This document shows positions 1 through 7,780 of a stretch of DNA of 64,000 nucleotides, piece by piece. Source of the stretch: Conexibacter sp. DBS9H8 (GTDB lineage: Bacteria > Actinomycetota > Thermoleophilia > Solirubrobacterales > Solirubrobacteraceae); contig NZ_CP097128.1 of the NCBI RefSeq assembly GCF_023330685.1, forward strand, positions 2,976,001-3,040,000, given 5' to 3'. Each line of letters begins with the position of its first letter. Position 1 is the stretch's first letter. A model generated the notes under the pieces. The model made no database searches and had not been told where the DNA came from. It worked only from the letters and a program-made list of their open reading frames with translations. The translations under genes and the position numbers were made by a program.

Positions 1-311
1 GTCGCCGCGATCATGCCGGCGTCCTCGATCGCCGACTCCGGCTTGCGCGCCCGGTCCCGGTAGAAGTTGGCCGCGAGGTTGTGGGCGATCCGGATGAGCC
101 AGGGACGCAGCGGACGGCCGTCAGACTCGCGCATCGCGCGGTCAAGGTGCCGGTAGGCCTGCAGGAAGGTCTGCTCGGTGAGGTCCTCGGCGTCGTGGTG
201 GTTGCCGACGCGGTAGTAGCTGTAGGAGTACACGTCACGGACGTGAGCGCGGTAGAGATCGCTGAAGGCCGCATCCAGCTCGGCCTTACTCGTCGTTGTC
301 TCGGTCGCCAC
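1..311 (-). CDS. ECF-type RNA polymerase sigma factor (partial, 3' end outside window)
   Basis: About 103 N-terminal residues are visible, starting at a GTG at 311; the gene runs off the left edge. The translation carries a sigma region 2 signature: YSYYRVGNHHDAEDLTEQTF, then AYRHLDRA, then RPWLIRIAHNLAANFYRDR (the -10 recognition helix). This is typical of extracytoplasmic-function sigma-70 proteins, which direct RNA polymerase to dedicated promoters. Region 4 is outside the window, so the subgroup cannot be named. It lies 34 nt downstream of the acyltransferase fusion gene on the same strand and could be cotranscribed with it. The family call is firm; the regulon is unknown. Confidence 0.85.
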   Translation of the reverse strand, partial: MATETTTSKAELDAAFSDLYRAHVRDVYSYSYYRVGNHHDAEDLTEQTFLQAYRHLDRAMRESDGRPLRPWLIRIAHNLAANFYRDRARKPESAIEDAGMIAA

Positions 312-345
312 GGCATCTCAGAGAATAGGCGCCCCCCGGCGCCCG

Positions 346-1611
346 CTACGCCGCTTGGACGCTCGGCGTCTCCCCGGCGAGCCGGTCCTCGAGCGTCCGC
401 ACGTCCCGTTCGACGCTGACGCTGAGACCGAGGTCGCGGAGGACGTCGGACATCTGACGCGCGAACCCCTTCTCGCTCGCGGCGACCGTCGCGGCCGCCC
501 CGGTCTGCGGCCACGGTTCCTCCAGGGCGACGACGGCGAGAGCACGGGCGCGGCAGCGCTCGCCGACGTAGGCGCTCGGGCGTGTCCCGAGCGGCGGTAC
601 GGTGCCCGTGGAGAGCACGAGCACGCCGGCGCTACGCGGAATCTGGTCGCCGTGGGCGTCCATCACGGCGGGCAGGGCGGCAGCGGGCACGGCAAGACAG
701 ATGAGGTCGTGGCCGTAGAGGTCGACCTTCTGGGCGGCGACGACGTTGACCCGGTCGGGGAGCACAGCGCCCGCCAACCGCTCGGCGTTGACGCGACTGT
801 CCGCGAGGCGCTTGGCCTGCTCGGCGGTGCGGCAGCCGAGGTCCACGTCATAACCGGCCTCGGCGAGGGCGATCGCGAGCGCGGTGCCGGCCCGTCCGGC
901 GCCGATCACGCAGGCGCGGCGGATCGGTGCGAGGCCCCCGAGCCACTCCCACTGCAGCGCGACGCAGGGCCAGATCCGGTTGGTGACCGCGGCGGCAAGC
1001 TGCGGTGAGGCGTGCGCAACGGTCGGGAAGTGCAGCGGTCGTCCGGCCCGCACGCGCACCTTGTGTGGCCGGATCCGCCAGCCACGGCGGATCGCCTCGG
1101 TCCCGGTCACCGCGATCGGGATCACCGGGACGCCGGTCTCAAGCGCGAGCCGGCCGACCCCCCGCTTGGGCTTGCCGAGGGTCCCCGGCCGGATCCGGGT
1201 GCCCTCGGGGAAGATGAGGACGATCTCCCCGCGGGCGAGGATCGCCTTGGCGGTCGCGATCGTCTCCTCATCCCCGCGGCCGCGGTCAACCGGAAAGGCG
1301 CCGAGGGAGTTGAGGATCCACGCCTGCCACCGGCGCCGGAACAGTTCCTTCTTGGCGACGAAGTAGAGCGGGCGCCGAGCGCACGCGCCGATCACGAACG
1401 GGTCGAGGAAGCTGCGGTGGTTGGAGGCGATGATCGCCGCCCCCGTCCGCGGAATGTGGTCGCGTCCGACCCGGTCGAGCCGGAAGTACACCGCGAAGAA
1501 CGGGACGAGCACGAGCCGGACGATCCGATAGACGAGCCGGTTGACGCCCTGCTCCCGGGCGCGGGCATGAAGGGCCGCGTGGCCCCGGTCCTCGAGGTCG
1601 AAATCGTCCAT
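346..1611 (-). CDS. PlsC-type 1-acylglycerol-3-phosphate acyltransferase fused to a GpsA-like NAD-binding domain
   Basis: 421 aa. Residues about 25-205 are a lysophosphatidate acyltransferase (PlsC) domain with the catalytic NHRSFLD box (H65, D70) and the substrate-binding EGTR box (136-139). It should add the second acyl chain to lysophosphatidate at the membrane. Residues about 230-405 start with a Rossmann signature GAGRAG (237-242) followed by GpsA-like segments (LICLAVPAAALPAVM, LSTGTVPPLG). They correspond only to the NAD-binding half of glycerol-3-phosphate dehydrogenase. The C-terminal helical catalytic domain of GpsA is absent, so a working dehydrogenase is unlikely; the domain may sense redox state or be a relic. 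Start is the ATG at 1611, divergent from the next gene by 44 nt. Confidence 0.85.
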   Translation of the reverse strand: MDDFDLEDRGHAALHARAREQGVNRLVYRIVRLVLVPFFAVYFRLDRVGRDHIPRTGAAIIASNHRSFLDPFVIGACARRPLYFVAKKELFRRRWQAWILNSLGAFPVDRGRGDEETIATAKAILARGEIVLIFPEGTRIRPGTLGKPKRGVGRLALETGVPVIPIAVTGTEAIRRGWRIRPHKVRVRAGRPLHFPTVAHASPQLAAAVTNRIWPCVALQWEWLGGLAPIRRACVIGAGRAGTALAIALAEAGYDVDLGCRTAEQAKRLADSRVNAERLAGAVLPDRVNVVAAQKVDLYGHDLICLAVPAAALPAVMDAHGDQIPRSAGVLVLSTGTVPPLGTRPSAYVGERCRARALAVVALEEPWPQTGAAATVAASEKGFARQMSDVLRDLGLSVSVERDVRTLEDRLAGETPSVQAA

Positions 1612-1655
1612 GCCTGTGTGTACCCGCTGGTGTGAGGGCCGTTACAGTGTGACCC

Positions 1656-2219
1656 TTGAGCCAAGCCCGGATCCTTCGTGGCGCCGCAAGTGGCGTTCTC
1701 GCCGCCGCCGTCTGGGCGGTCCAACAGCCCGTCGACAAGCGCATCTTCGGGTGTCGCTTCGACGACGTCGAGATGCTCGGCCGAGCGGTCACCCGGGAGG
1801 AGGACTACTACGGTCCCGGGCTGGCGATCCACCTGCTCAACGGGGCGCTGTTCGGCGGCGCCTACGCGCTCGTCGCGCCCTCCCTGCCCGGCCCCGACAC
1901 GCTCAAGGGCCCACTCGCCGCCGTGGCCGAGAACACGCTCCTGTGGCCGCTCGTCACCCTGATCGACCGCTTCCACCCGGCGCGGGAGCGACTTGAGCCG
2001 CTCGCGGGCAACCGGCGCGCGTTCACCCAGGCGACGTGGCGCCACGTGCTCTTCGGGGCCGTCCTCGGCGAGCTCGAGCGGCGCCTGCGCCCCCCCGCCG
2101 AGGAGGCGCCCGCCGCGGTGATCGAGACCGTCTACTCCTCCAACGGGCACGGGACGCTCGGGGACACCACGCTCGGGTTGCTGTCGATGGACGTGCGCCC
2201 GGGCGACTCGCCGGACTGA
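1656..2219 (+). CDS. conserved hypothetical protein, probably membrane-associated
   Basis: 187 aa from a TTG start at 1656; an in-frame TGA lies just upstream at 1650, so the start cannot be much earlier. I do not recognise the family. Three hydrophobic stretches are visible (about residues 8-25, 54-72 and 85-102), separated by charged segments such as a DDVEML...TREEDYYGPG region, so a small peripheral or membrane-embedded protein is likely. Its TGA overlaps the ATG of the downstream epimerase gene (TGATG), indicating translational coupling. No function can be assigned from sequence. Confidence 0.6.
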   Translation: MSQARILRGAASGVLAAAVWAVQQPVDKRIFGCRFDDVEMLGRAVTREEDYYGPGLAIHLLNGALFGGAYALVAPSLPGPDTLKGPLAAVAENTLLWPLVTLIDRFHPARERLEPLAGNRRAFTQATWRHVLFGAVLGELERRLRPPAEEAPAAVIETVYSSNGHGTLGDTTLGLLSMDVRPGDSPD

Positions 2220-3172
2220 TGCGCGTCCTCATCACCGGCGCGTCCGGCTTCGTCGGCGGCTGGCTCGCGCGGACGTGCGTTGAGGCCGGGGATGAGGTCA
2301 TCGGCATCTCCCGCAGCGGCACCGTCACCGCGGGGCAGGGGCGCGCCGTCGATCTCAGAGACGCGGCCGCGGTCGCGGCGTTGCTCGCCGACACCGACCC
2401 GGAGGCGATCTACCACCTTGGGGCACTCAGCCACGTCGGACGCTCCTGGGAGCAGCCGGCTGAGACGCTCGCGGCGAACGTCGGGGGGGCGGTCGCACTG
2501 TTGGAGGCGGTCCGCCGCGTCACCCCACGGGCGCGGGTGCTGTGGGCGTCCACGTGTGAGGTGTACGGCAGCGCCCCGGATCTGCCGGTGACCGAGGCGG
2601 CCCCGCTCGCGCCGGTCAACCCGTACGCGGTGTCCAAGGCCGCCGCGGACATGCTCGCGGGCGTCTACGCCGCCGCCCACGGCCTCGACGTCGTCCGAGC
2701 CCGGCCGTTCAACCACGTCGGGCCTGGCCAGCGCCCGATCTTCCTTGTCGCCTCCCTCGCCGAGCAGGCGGCCCGGGCCCTTGATGAGCGGGCGGACGCC
2801 CTGACGATCCTCACCGGCAACCCGGACACCCGCCGCGATTACACCGACGTCCGTGACGTCTGCGCCGCCTACCGGGCGCTTGTCCACTCCGCGCCCACCG
2901 GGGTCTACAACGTCTGCTCGGGCGTGTCGGTGTCGGCGCGGGAACTGGTCCGTCTCGTCGGCGAGCTGATCGCCCCCGTGGCCGTCCACCACGAAATCGA
3001 CCCCGCCCGGGTCCGGGCCCACGAGGTGATCGACCATCGCGGCTCGGCCGCGGCCCTGACGGCCGCGACCGGATGGACACCGCAGATCCCGCTCGCGCGA
3101 ACGGTCGCGGACACGATCGCCGCCTTCCGCGCACAGCGCAGCGGGGTGAGAGCCGGGGGCTTCCCCGGCTGA
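2219..3172 (+). CDS. NAD-dependent epimerase/dehydratase, GDP-4-keto-6-deoxymannose reductase-like
   Basis: 317 aa extended short-chain dehydrogenase. TGASGFVG (6-13) is the Rossmann glycine motif, STCEVYG (111-117) the active-site serine segment, and Y136-x3-K140 (YAVSK) the catalytic pair. RPFNHVGPGQ and the DTRRDYTDVRDV segment are typical of the GDP-mannose dehydratase/reductase (Rmd/GMD) branch. The likely reaction is reduction or epimerisation of a nucleotide-activated deoxysugar in the cytoplasm for surface glycan synthesis. ATG at 2219 overlaps the previous stop; longer readings would overlap that gene heavily. Exact substrate is inferred. It converges on qcrB with a 4-bp gap. Confidence 0.85.
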   Translation: MRVLITGASGFVGGWLARTCVEAGDEVIGISRSGTVTAGQGRAVDLRDAAAVAALLADTDPEAIYHLGALSHVGRSWEQPAETLAANVGGAVALLEAVRRVTPRARVLWASTCEVYGSAPDLPVTEAAPLAPVNPYAVSKAAADMLAGVYAAAHGLDVVRARPFNHVGPGQRPIFLVASLAEQAARALDERADALTILTGNPDTRRDYTDVRDVCAAYRALVHSAPTGVYNVCSGVSVSARELVRLVGELIAPVAVHHEIDPARVRAHEVIDHRGSAAALTAATGWTPQIPLARTVADTIAAFRAQRSGVRAGGFPG

Positions 3173-3176
3173 GCGG

Positions 3177-4676
3177 TCAGGGGGTCCGGCCGCGTTCGTC
3201 CGCCGGGCCGGGGGGCGGGTCCTCTTCCGATCTGCCCCGCCCCGGCGTGGCGGCATCGACCCGGCTGGGCACATGCTGGCCCGACCAGGCGCCGTCGATC
3301 GTCTCGGGCGCTTCGACGATCGTCCCCTCCCAGCCCCGGAGCGGGTGCGTGTCGGTGCGCTGAAGGTGACGGCAGACCATCAGGGTGACGCCGCCGATGA
3401 GCAGCGGGACGATCCACACGCCGATGCGCCAGAAGCGGATCTGGGAGGTGTAGGGGATGTCGAGCCGGAAGAACAGCCGGTCGGACGCGCCGATGATGAA
3501 GATGAGCACGACCCAGCTGAGGAAGCCGGTGCCGATCGCGGTCCGGATCGGACGGTCCCGCGGGCGTTCGTCGAGGTGGTGGATCGCCCGGTCGCCGGTG
3601 ATCCGCCGCTCGAGCCACGGCCAGGCGTAGAGGACACCGAAGACGACGGTGGGGAACAGGACCCCACCCCAGAACGGGCTCGGGATGATCGTCGCCCCGC
3701 CGATGTGCACCTCCCAGTTGGGCATCAGCCGTAGCGCGCCGATCAGCCATCCGATGTACCAGTCCGGCTGGGCCCCGTTCTCGGACAGGTACGTGTGGTA
3801 GGGGCCCCACTGCCAGATCGGGTTGATCTGGATCAACCCGCCGAGCAGGACGAGCACCGCGGCGACGGCGAACAGGAGGCCGAGCGAACGCAGCGCGTAG
3901 GCGGGCCACATCGGCGTGCCGACGACGTTCTGCTCCCGCCGCCCCGGACCCGGAAACTGGGAGTGGTGCTGGCGGACGATCATCGCAAGGTGAACGGTGA
4001 TCAGCAGCGTGAGGATCGCCGGGATGATGAAGACGTGGATGATCTCGAAGCGTGCGAACAGCCGCGAGGACCCGGGGAACGGGCCGTCCCAGACGAGGTT
4101 GGCGAACTGCCCCCCGATGAACGGCACCGACATCGCCGTTGAATACGCGATCGCGAGCCCCATCCCGGAGAGGAGGTCGTCGACGAGCGAGTAGCCGAGG
4201 AACCCCTCGATGATCGCGAGCCCGAGCATCGTCAGGCCGATGTACCAGTTGAGATCCCGCGGCTTGCGGTAGGCGCCGGTGAAGAACACGCGCATCATGT
4301 GCAGGACGATCGCGGCGAGGAACACGTCGGCCGCCCAGTGGTGGGTCTGGCGGACGAGCAGACCGGCGGGGACGTCGAGGCTGAGGTCGAGCACGGACCG
4401 GTAGGCGCCTGACATCTGCTCGCCCTGGAGGAGCACGTAGCTGCCGTGGTAGACCGACTGCTGCGTGCTCGGCACGTAGAACAGGGCGAGGTAGACCCCG
4501 GTGATGATCAGCACGATGAATGAGTAGAGGGCGATCTCCCCGACGAGGAAGGACCAGTGGTCGGGGAAGACGTAGCGCATCGCCCCACGGATCCCCTGAT
4601 AGGCCCCGATCCGCTCCTCATTCCAGCGGACCACCCGCTCGGCCTGGCGCCGCGGGTTGAGGTCACGGACGCTCAT
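3177..4676 (-). CDS. qcrB: menaquinol:cytochrome c reductase cytochrome b subunit
   Basis: 499 aa multi-span membrane protein, last gene of the respiratory operon. It carries quinol-site and heme-ligand features of cytochrome b: RQTHHWAADVFLAAIVLHMMRV (heme His pair), a second His pair region IIHVFIIPAILTLLITVHLAM, and the PDWY loop (QPDWYIGW), the Gram-positive/actinobacterial version of the Qo-site PEWY motif. An extra C-terminal tail of roughly 60 polar residues follows the last helices. The ATG overlaps the qcrA stop (ATGA). It oxidises menaquinol and passes electrons to the Rieske protein and the diheme QcrC. Confidence 0.95.
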   Translation of the reverse strand: MSVRDLNPRRQAERVVRWNEERIGAYQGIRGAMRYVFPDHWSFLVGEIALYSFIVLIITGVYLALFYVPSTQQSVYHGSYVLLQGEQMSGAYRSVLDLSLDVPAGLLVRQTHHWAADVFLAAIVLHMMRVFFTGAYRKPRDLNWYIGLTMLGLAIIEGFLGYSLVDDLLSGMGLAIAYSTAMSVPFIGGQFANLVWDGPFPGSSRLFARFEIIHVFIIPAILTLLITVHLAMIVRQHHSQFPGPGRREQNVVGTPMWPAYALRSLGLLFAVAAVLVLLGGLIQINPIWQWGPYHTYLSENGAQPDWYIGWLIGALRLMPNWEVHIGGATIIPSPFWGGVLFPTVVFGVLYAWPWLERRITGDRAIHHLDERPRDRPIRTAIGTGFLSWVVLIFIIGASDRLFFRLDIPYTSQIRFWRIGVWIVPLLIGGVTLMVCRHLQRTDTHPLRGWEGTIVEAPETIDGAWSGQHVPSRVDAATPGRGRSEEDPPPGPADERGRTP

Positions 4677-5749
4677 GTCTGGGAGGGCCGGCGCACGTCG
4701 AGCCAGGAGGGTCCGACGTCCTCGTCAAAGCCCCCCGCCGCGCGCAGGTAGCCGTTGGGGTCGATCAGCACCGGCAGCTGGGGAAGCGGCCGTCCGGCGG
4801 GACCGAACAGCAGCTTCCCGCCCTCGGCGGGCAGGAAGGTCGAGTAGTGGCAGGGGCAGGTGAGGGCCGGCTGGTCGTTGCCGCCGGACGGAAACTCGGG
4901 GTAGCGATACAGCGAGACCGCACAGGCGGCGTGCGGGCAGATCTTCGAGAAGGCGAGGATCCCGTGGGGCGCCCAGCCGCGCCGGCTCGACGGGAGGTGC
5001 AGCATCGCCTCGGGGAGGCGCAGGACGATGAGCGGCGAGCCGATCAGCTCGGGGTCGGCTCCCTCGGGCAGGGCGGTGAACAGCGAGCCGACGGTGATGT
5101 CCTCGGCGCGGTAGAGGCGACCGTCGATGTCGGTGAACCGCACGCCGCGATGCCACGGGGTCTTGTGGATGGCGGTGAGCCGCGGACCGATCGAGGCGAT
5201 CGGCGCGACCGCCGCCGTCGTCACCGCCGCCCCGGCCACGCACGCCGCGCAGGTGATCAACCCCCGCCGCGAGACGCCCTCGCCGGCTTCAGAGAGCGCA
5301 TCGACGATCCGCGCGGGCGCCTCCGGTTCGAGCAGCGTGCCGCGCTCCTCGATCGCCGTCTCCTGCACGACGACGGACTTGCCGGCGACGATCGCCGCCG
5401 CGGCGATGAGCGCGAGGCTGCCGCCCAGCGCAGCTCCGAGCAGTTGCGTGTCGAGGCCGGTGACCACGAAGACGGCGATGAACGCGACCGCGAGCAGCGC
5501 GGCTGCGAGCAACAACCCGGCGACGAGGGTCTCAGCCCGGGGGTTGGCGGGAACCTCACGGCGGCGAGGGTCCTCTGCGTCCGCTGGCCCGGAACCGGCC
5601 TCCGCCCCGGACGCCTCGGACGCCGCCCCGGACACCTCGGCCTTCGCCCCGGGCGCCTCGCCTCCGGCGAGATCGGAGTCGCGGCGACGCATCGCCATCC
5701 GGGCCGCGACGGCGAACGCGACGATCCGGGCGAGCAGGCGGGCGATCAC
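4673..5749 (-). CDS. qcrA: Rieske iron-sulfur protein of the bc complex
   Basis: 358 aa from a GTG at 5749 that overlaps the upstream stop (GTGA). Layout: a basic N-terminus, an Ala/Gly/Glu-rich low-complexity stretch (about 25-65), two transmembrane helices, then a third preceded by SRRGLITCAACVAG, which resembles a twin-arginine signal as in three-helix actinobacterial QcrA. The Rieske cluster motifs are CPHAAC and CPCHYS, providing the two Cys and two His ligands of the 2Fe-2S centre. It shuttles electrons from menaquinol to QcrC on the outer face. The longer reading to 5884 would sit inside qcrC and is rejected. Confidence 0.95.
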   Translation of the reverse strand: MIARLLARIVAFAVAARMAMRRRDSDLAGGEAPGAKAEVSGAASEASGAEAGSGPADAEDPRRREVPANPRAETLVAGLLLAAALLAVAFIAVFVVTGLDTQLLGAALGGSLALIAAAAIVAGKSVVVQETAIEERGTLLEPEAPARIVDALSEAGEGVSRRGLITCAACVAGAAVTTAAVAPIASIGPRLTAIHKTPWHRGVRFTDIDGRLYRAEDITVGSLFTALPEGADPELIGSPLIVLRLPEAMLHLPSSRRGWAPHGILAFSKICPHAACAVSLYRYPEFPSGGNDQPALTCPCHYSTFLPAEGGKLLFGPAGRPLPQLPVLIDPNGYLRAAGGFDEDVGPSWLDVRRPSQT

Positions 5750-6498
5750 GCGAGCCGCTCCCCGATCAGGCGGGCGACGATGACGAGCGCGAACAGGCCG
5801 ACGAACCATGCGACGATTCCCTCCGGGATCGGGCCGATGTTGTAGATCCCCACACCGCCGGCGTTGTCGGGGTGGCGGGTCCACAGCACGTACCGGGCGA
5901 TCGAGTTGAGGTCATGCTGATCGAGCTGGGCAGTGCTGAAGTGCGGCATCACGTACGGGCCCATCCGGATCGCCTCGGCGACCTCATCCGCGGTCGCCTG
6001 TCCGAGGTCGGGCACCTGGGCGTTGATGGCGATTCCGCCGCGGCCGACGATCGAGTGGCATCCGGCGCAGTTCTCGTCAAACAGCTTGAAGCCGAGGGAG
6101 AGGCTGCCGGCGGCCGGATCCGCCGTCGGCGCGATTGGACCACCGCCGATCGCGCGGACGTACGCGGCAACCGACCGGATCTGGCTCGGGTCGAAGATCG
6201 GCGTCTCGCGGACCGGCTCGTCCTGCGGGTTGGCGAGCGGCATGCGTCCCGTCGACAGGTAGAACTTCACCGGGCCGGCGCCGACGCCGATCAGCGACGG
6301 CGCGACGCCGCGTCGCCCGCGCAGGTCATAGCCGTGGCAGGAGGCACAGTGGGCGTCAAAGAGCGACTCGCCCTGGGGAAGCGCCCCCGCGTGCGCACCG
6401 CTCGCGAGCCCGCACAGCAGCAACCCGGCGAGCGGAACGAGCGCGAGCACCCGAGCGACGGCGGAGAATCGGCGACGGTGGTGGCGTCGGCTTCTCAT
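5746..6498 (-). CDS. qcrC: diheme cytochrome c subunit of the bc complex (QcrC-like)
   Basis: 250 aa. An N-terminal signal/anchor helix (ARVLALVPLAGLLLCGLASG) is followed by two cytochrome c domains with heme-binding CASCHG and CAGCHS, and a C-terminal anchor helix (IVAWFVGLFALVIVARLIG). This is the layout of actinobacterial QcrC, which replaces soluble cytochrome c and wires the bc complex directly to the aa3 oxidase. It sits between ctaG and qcrA with 4-nt overlaps on both sides, so one transcript makes both halves of the supercomplex. Confidence 0.92.
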   Translation of the reverse strand: MRSRRHHRRRFSAVARVLALVPLAGLLLCGLASGAHAGALPQGESLFDAHCASCHGYDLRGRRGVAPSLIGVGAGPVKFYLSTGRMPLANPQDEPVRETPIFDPSQIRSVAAYVRAIGGGPIAPTADPAAGSLSLGFKLFDENCAGCHSIVGRGGIAINAQVPDLGQATADEVAEAIRMGPYVMPHFSTAQLDQHDLNSIARYVLWTRHPDNAGGVGIYNIGPIPEGIVAWFVGLFALVIVARLIGERLA

Positions 6499-7325
6499 CC
6501 CGCCACCTCCCCAGCGAGCTCGTGGCGCTCACGGGCCTGCTGGCGGCGCTCGGCGGCGAGCAGGGAGCGGACGACGGTGACGAGCCCAAGGAGCCCCATC
6601 ACGGCGGTGCCGAGCACCCACATGATCGCGCCGGCCTGCTGCTGGTCGGCGAGGGCGGAAATCCCCAGTGACCGGGCGGGCGCCGCATACAGCGGATAGA
6701 GCAGCGTCGGGTCGCGGTTGAGCCAGGCGCCGAACAGCGTCATCGGCACCATCGCGGCCGTCAGGTAGAGCAGGCGAGGCACCGGGCCGACCCGCCGCGG
6801 GTTCGGCGATCCCAGCAACGGCCACCAGAGGATCGTTCCGGCGAGCAGGTAGGCGACGTGCTGAGCGTCGTGGAGAAGCGGGTGCACGAGCGCCGCGTCG
6901 AAGATCACCGGCACGTGGGTGCCGAGCAGGACGACGGTGTAGATGACCAGACAGCGGATCGGCCCGAGCTGGTGACCGACCACCATCAGCGCCCGGCCGA
7001 CGCGCCGGCGGTACGGGCGCCCGAGGACCGCGAGAAGCAGTCGGCCCGGCATCCCCTCGAGCAGCAGCGGCGGCGCGAGGTCGAGGAGGAGGACGTGCTG
7101 GAGCATGTGCGCGGACAGGCGCTGTCCGTCTTGGGCCCCGATCCCCGAATCGAGCGCGACGACGATCGTGGCGAGCCCGGCGAGAAAGGCGAGCGTGTGA
7201 GCCGCCGGCCACGGTCGTGGGGTCCGGCGGACGGCGCCGAGGTAGACCGCCGCCGTGAGCGCACACAGGGCGCTCGGCACGGCGGCGAACTGCCAGTCAT
7301 GAACAAGGAGACCGACGAGGCTCAC
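6495..7325 (-). CDS. ctaG: cytochrome c oxidase assembly factor CtaG (caa3_CtaG family)
   Basis: 276 aa from a GTG at 7325 overlapping the upstream stop. About seven hydrophobic segments with conserved His residues are visible (SAHMLQHVLLLDLAPPLLLEGMPG; HPLLHDAQHVAYLLAGTILWWPLLG), the hallmark of the CtaG/DUF1404 family. The Bacillus homologue is needed to form active caa3 oxidase, probably through copper delivery to CuB. Position between the oxidase and bc genes supports the assembly role. Confidence 0.88.
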   Translation of the reverse strand: MSLVGLLVHDWQFAAVPSALCALTAAVYLGAVRRTPRPWPAAHTLAFLAGLATIVVALDSGIGAQDGQRLSAHMLQHVLLLDLAPPLLLEGMPGRLLLAVLGRPYRRRVGRALMVVGHQLGPIRCLVIYTVVLLGTHVPVIFDAALVHPLLHDAQHVAYLLAGTILWWPLLGSPNPRRVGPVPRLLYLTAAMVPMTLFGAWLNRDPTLLYPLYAAPARSLGISALADQQQAGAIMWVLGTAVMGLLGLVTVVRSLLAAERRQQARERHELAGEVAG

Positions 7326-7780
7326 GGCACCTCTCCCGTCGGGGCGCCACCGGCCCGGCCTGCGACACGCGGCGAAGCCTCGGCGCCGGCCCGCCGCTGG
7401 GCGGCGGCGCGCTCGGCCGCATGCTGGGCGCGGCGTTCGAGGACGAGCCGGGTGAGGCCGACGATCAGCACAGCGGCGCCGAAGTCGATCAGGAAGTGTC
7501 CGAAGACGACCCCGACGACGAGGGTGCTCAGGCCGATCGCGGCGAGCGCTGCGGCGGCGCTCGCGCGGACGATCGTCTCGGCCCCCCGAGCCCCCGGGGC
7601 ACCCCGCCGCAGTGCGTCCGGGTTGGCGAGCACCTGGAAGAGCACAAGGGTTCCGACGGCGAGGACCGCCGCGGCGAACGTCGCCGTCTGGATCAGATCC
7701 CCCGTCCAGATCGCGTTGAGCGTCCCCGTCGTCGTCAGGATCGCCAGCCAGATCAGGAGCGGTCGCACCGCACCGGTCAT
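7322..7780 (-). CDS. four-helix membrane protein in the oxidase operon, function unknown
   Basis: 152 aa. Four hydrophobic helices (about residues 6-25, 30-52, 72-92 and 96-112) precede an Ala/Arg-rich cytoplasmic tail of about 40 residues. It lies directly after ctaD (ATGA overlap) at the place where subunit III or IV genes usually occur. It is not a recognisable COX3: it is too short and has no COX3 motifs. It could be a small accessory subunit comparable to CtaF, or a proton/iron-handling helper. The function is inferred only from position. Confidence 0.65.
   Translation of the reverse strand: MTGAVRPLLIWLAILTTTGTLNAIWTGDLIQTATFAAAVLAVGTLVLFQVLANPDALRRGAPGARGAETIVRASAAAALAAIGLSTLVVGVVFGHFLIDFGAAVLIVGLTRLVLERRAQHAAERAAAQRRAGAEASPRVAGRAGGAPTGEVP

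Noticed and set aside
7322-7780. Calling the 152-aa protein cytochrome oxidase subunit III
   Set aside because: It has only four helices and lacks COX3 length and motifs.
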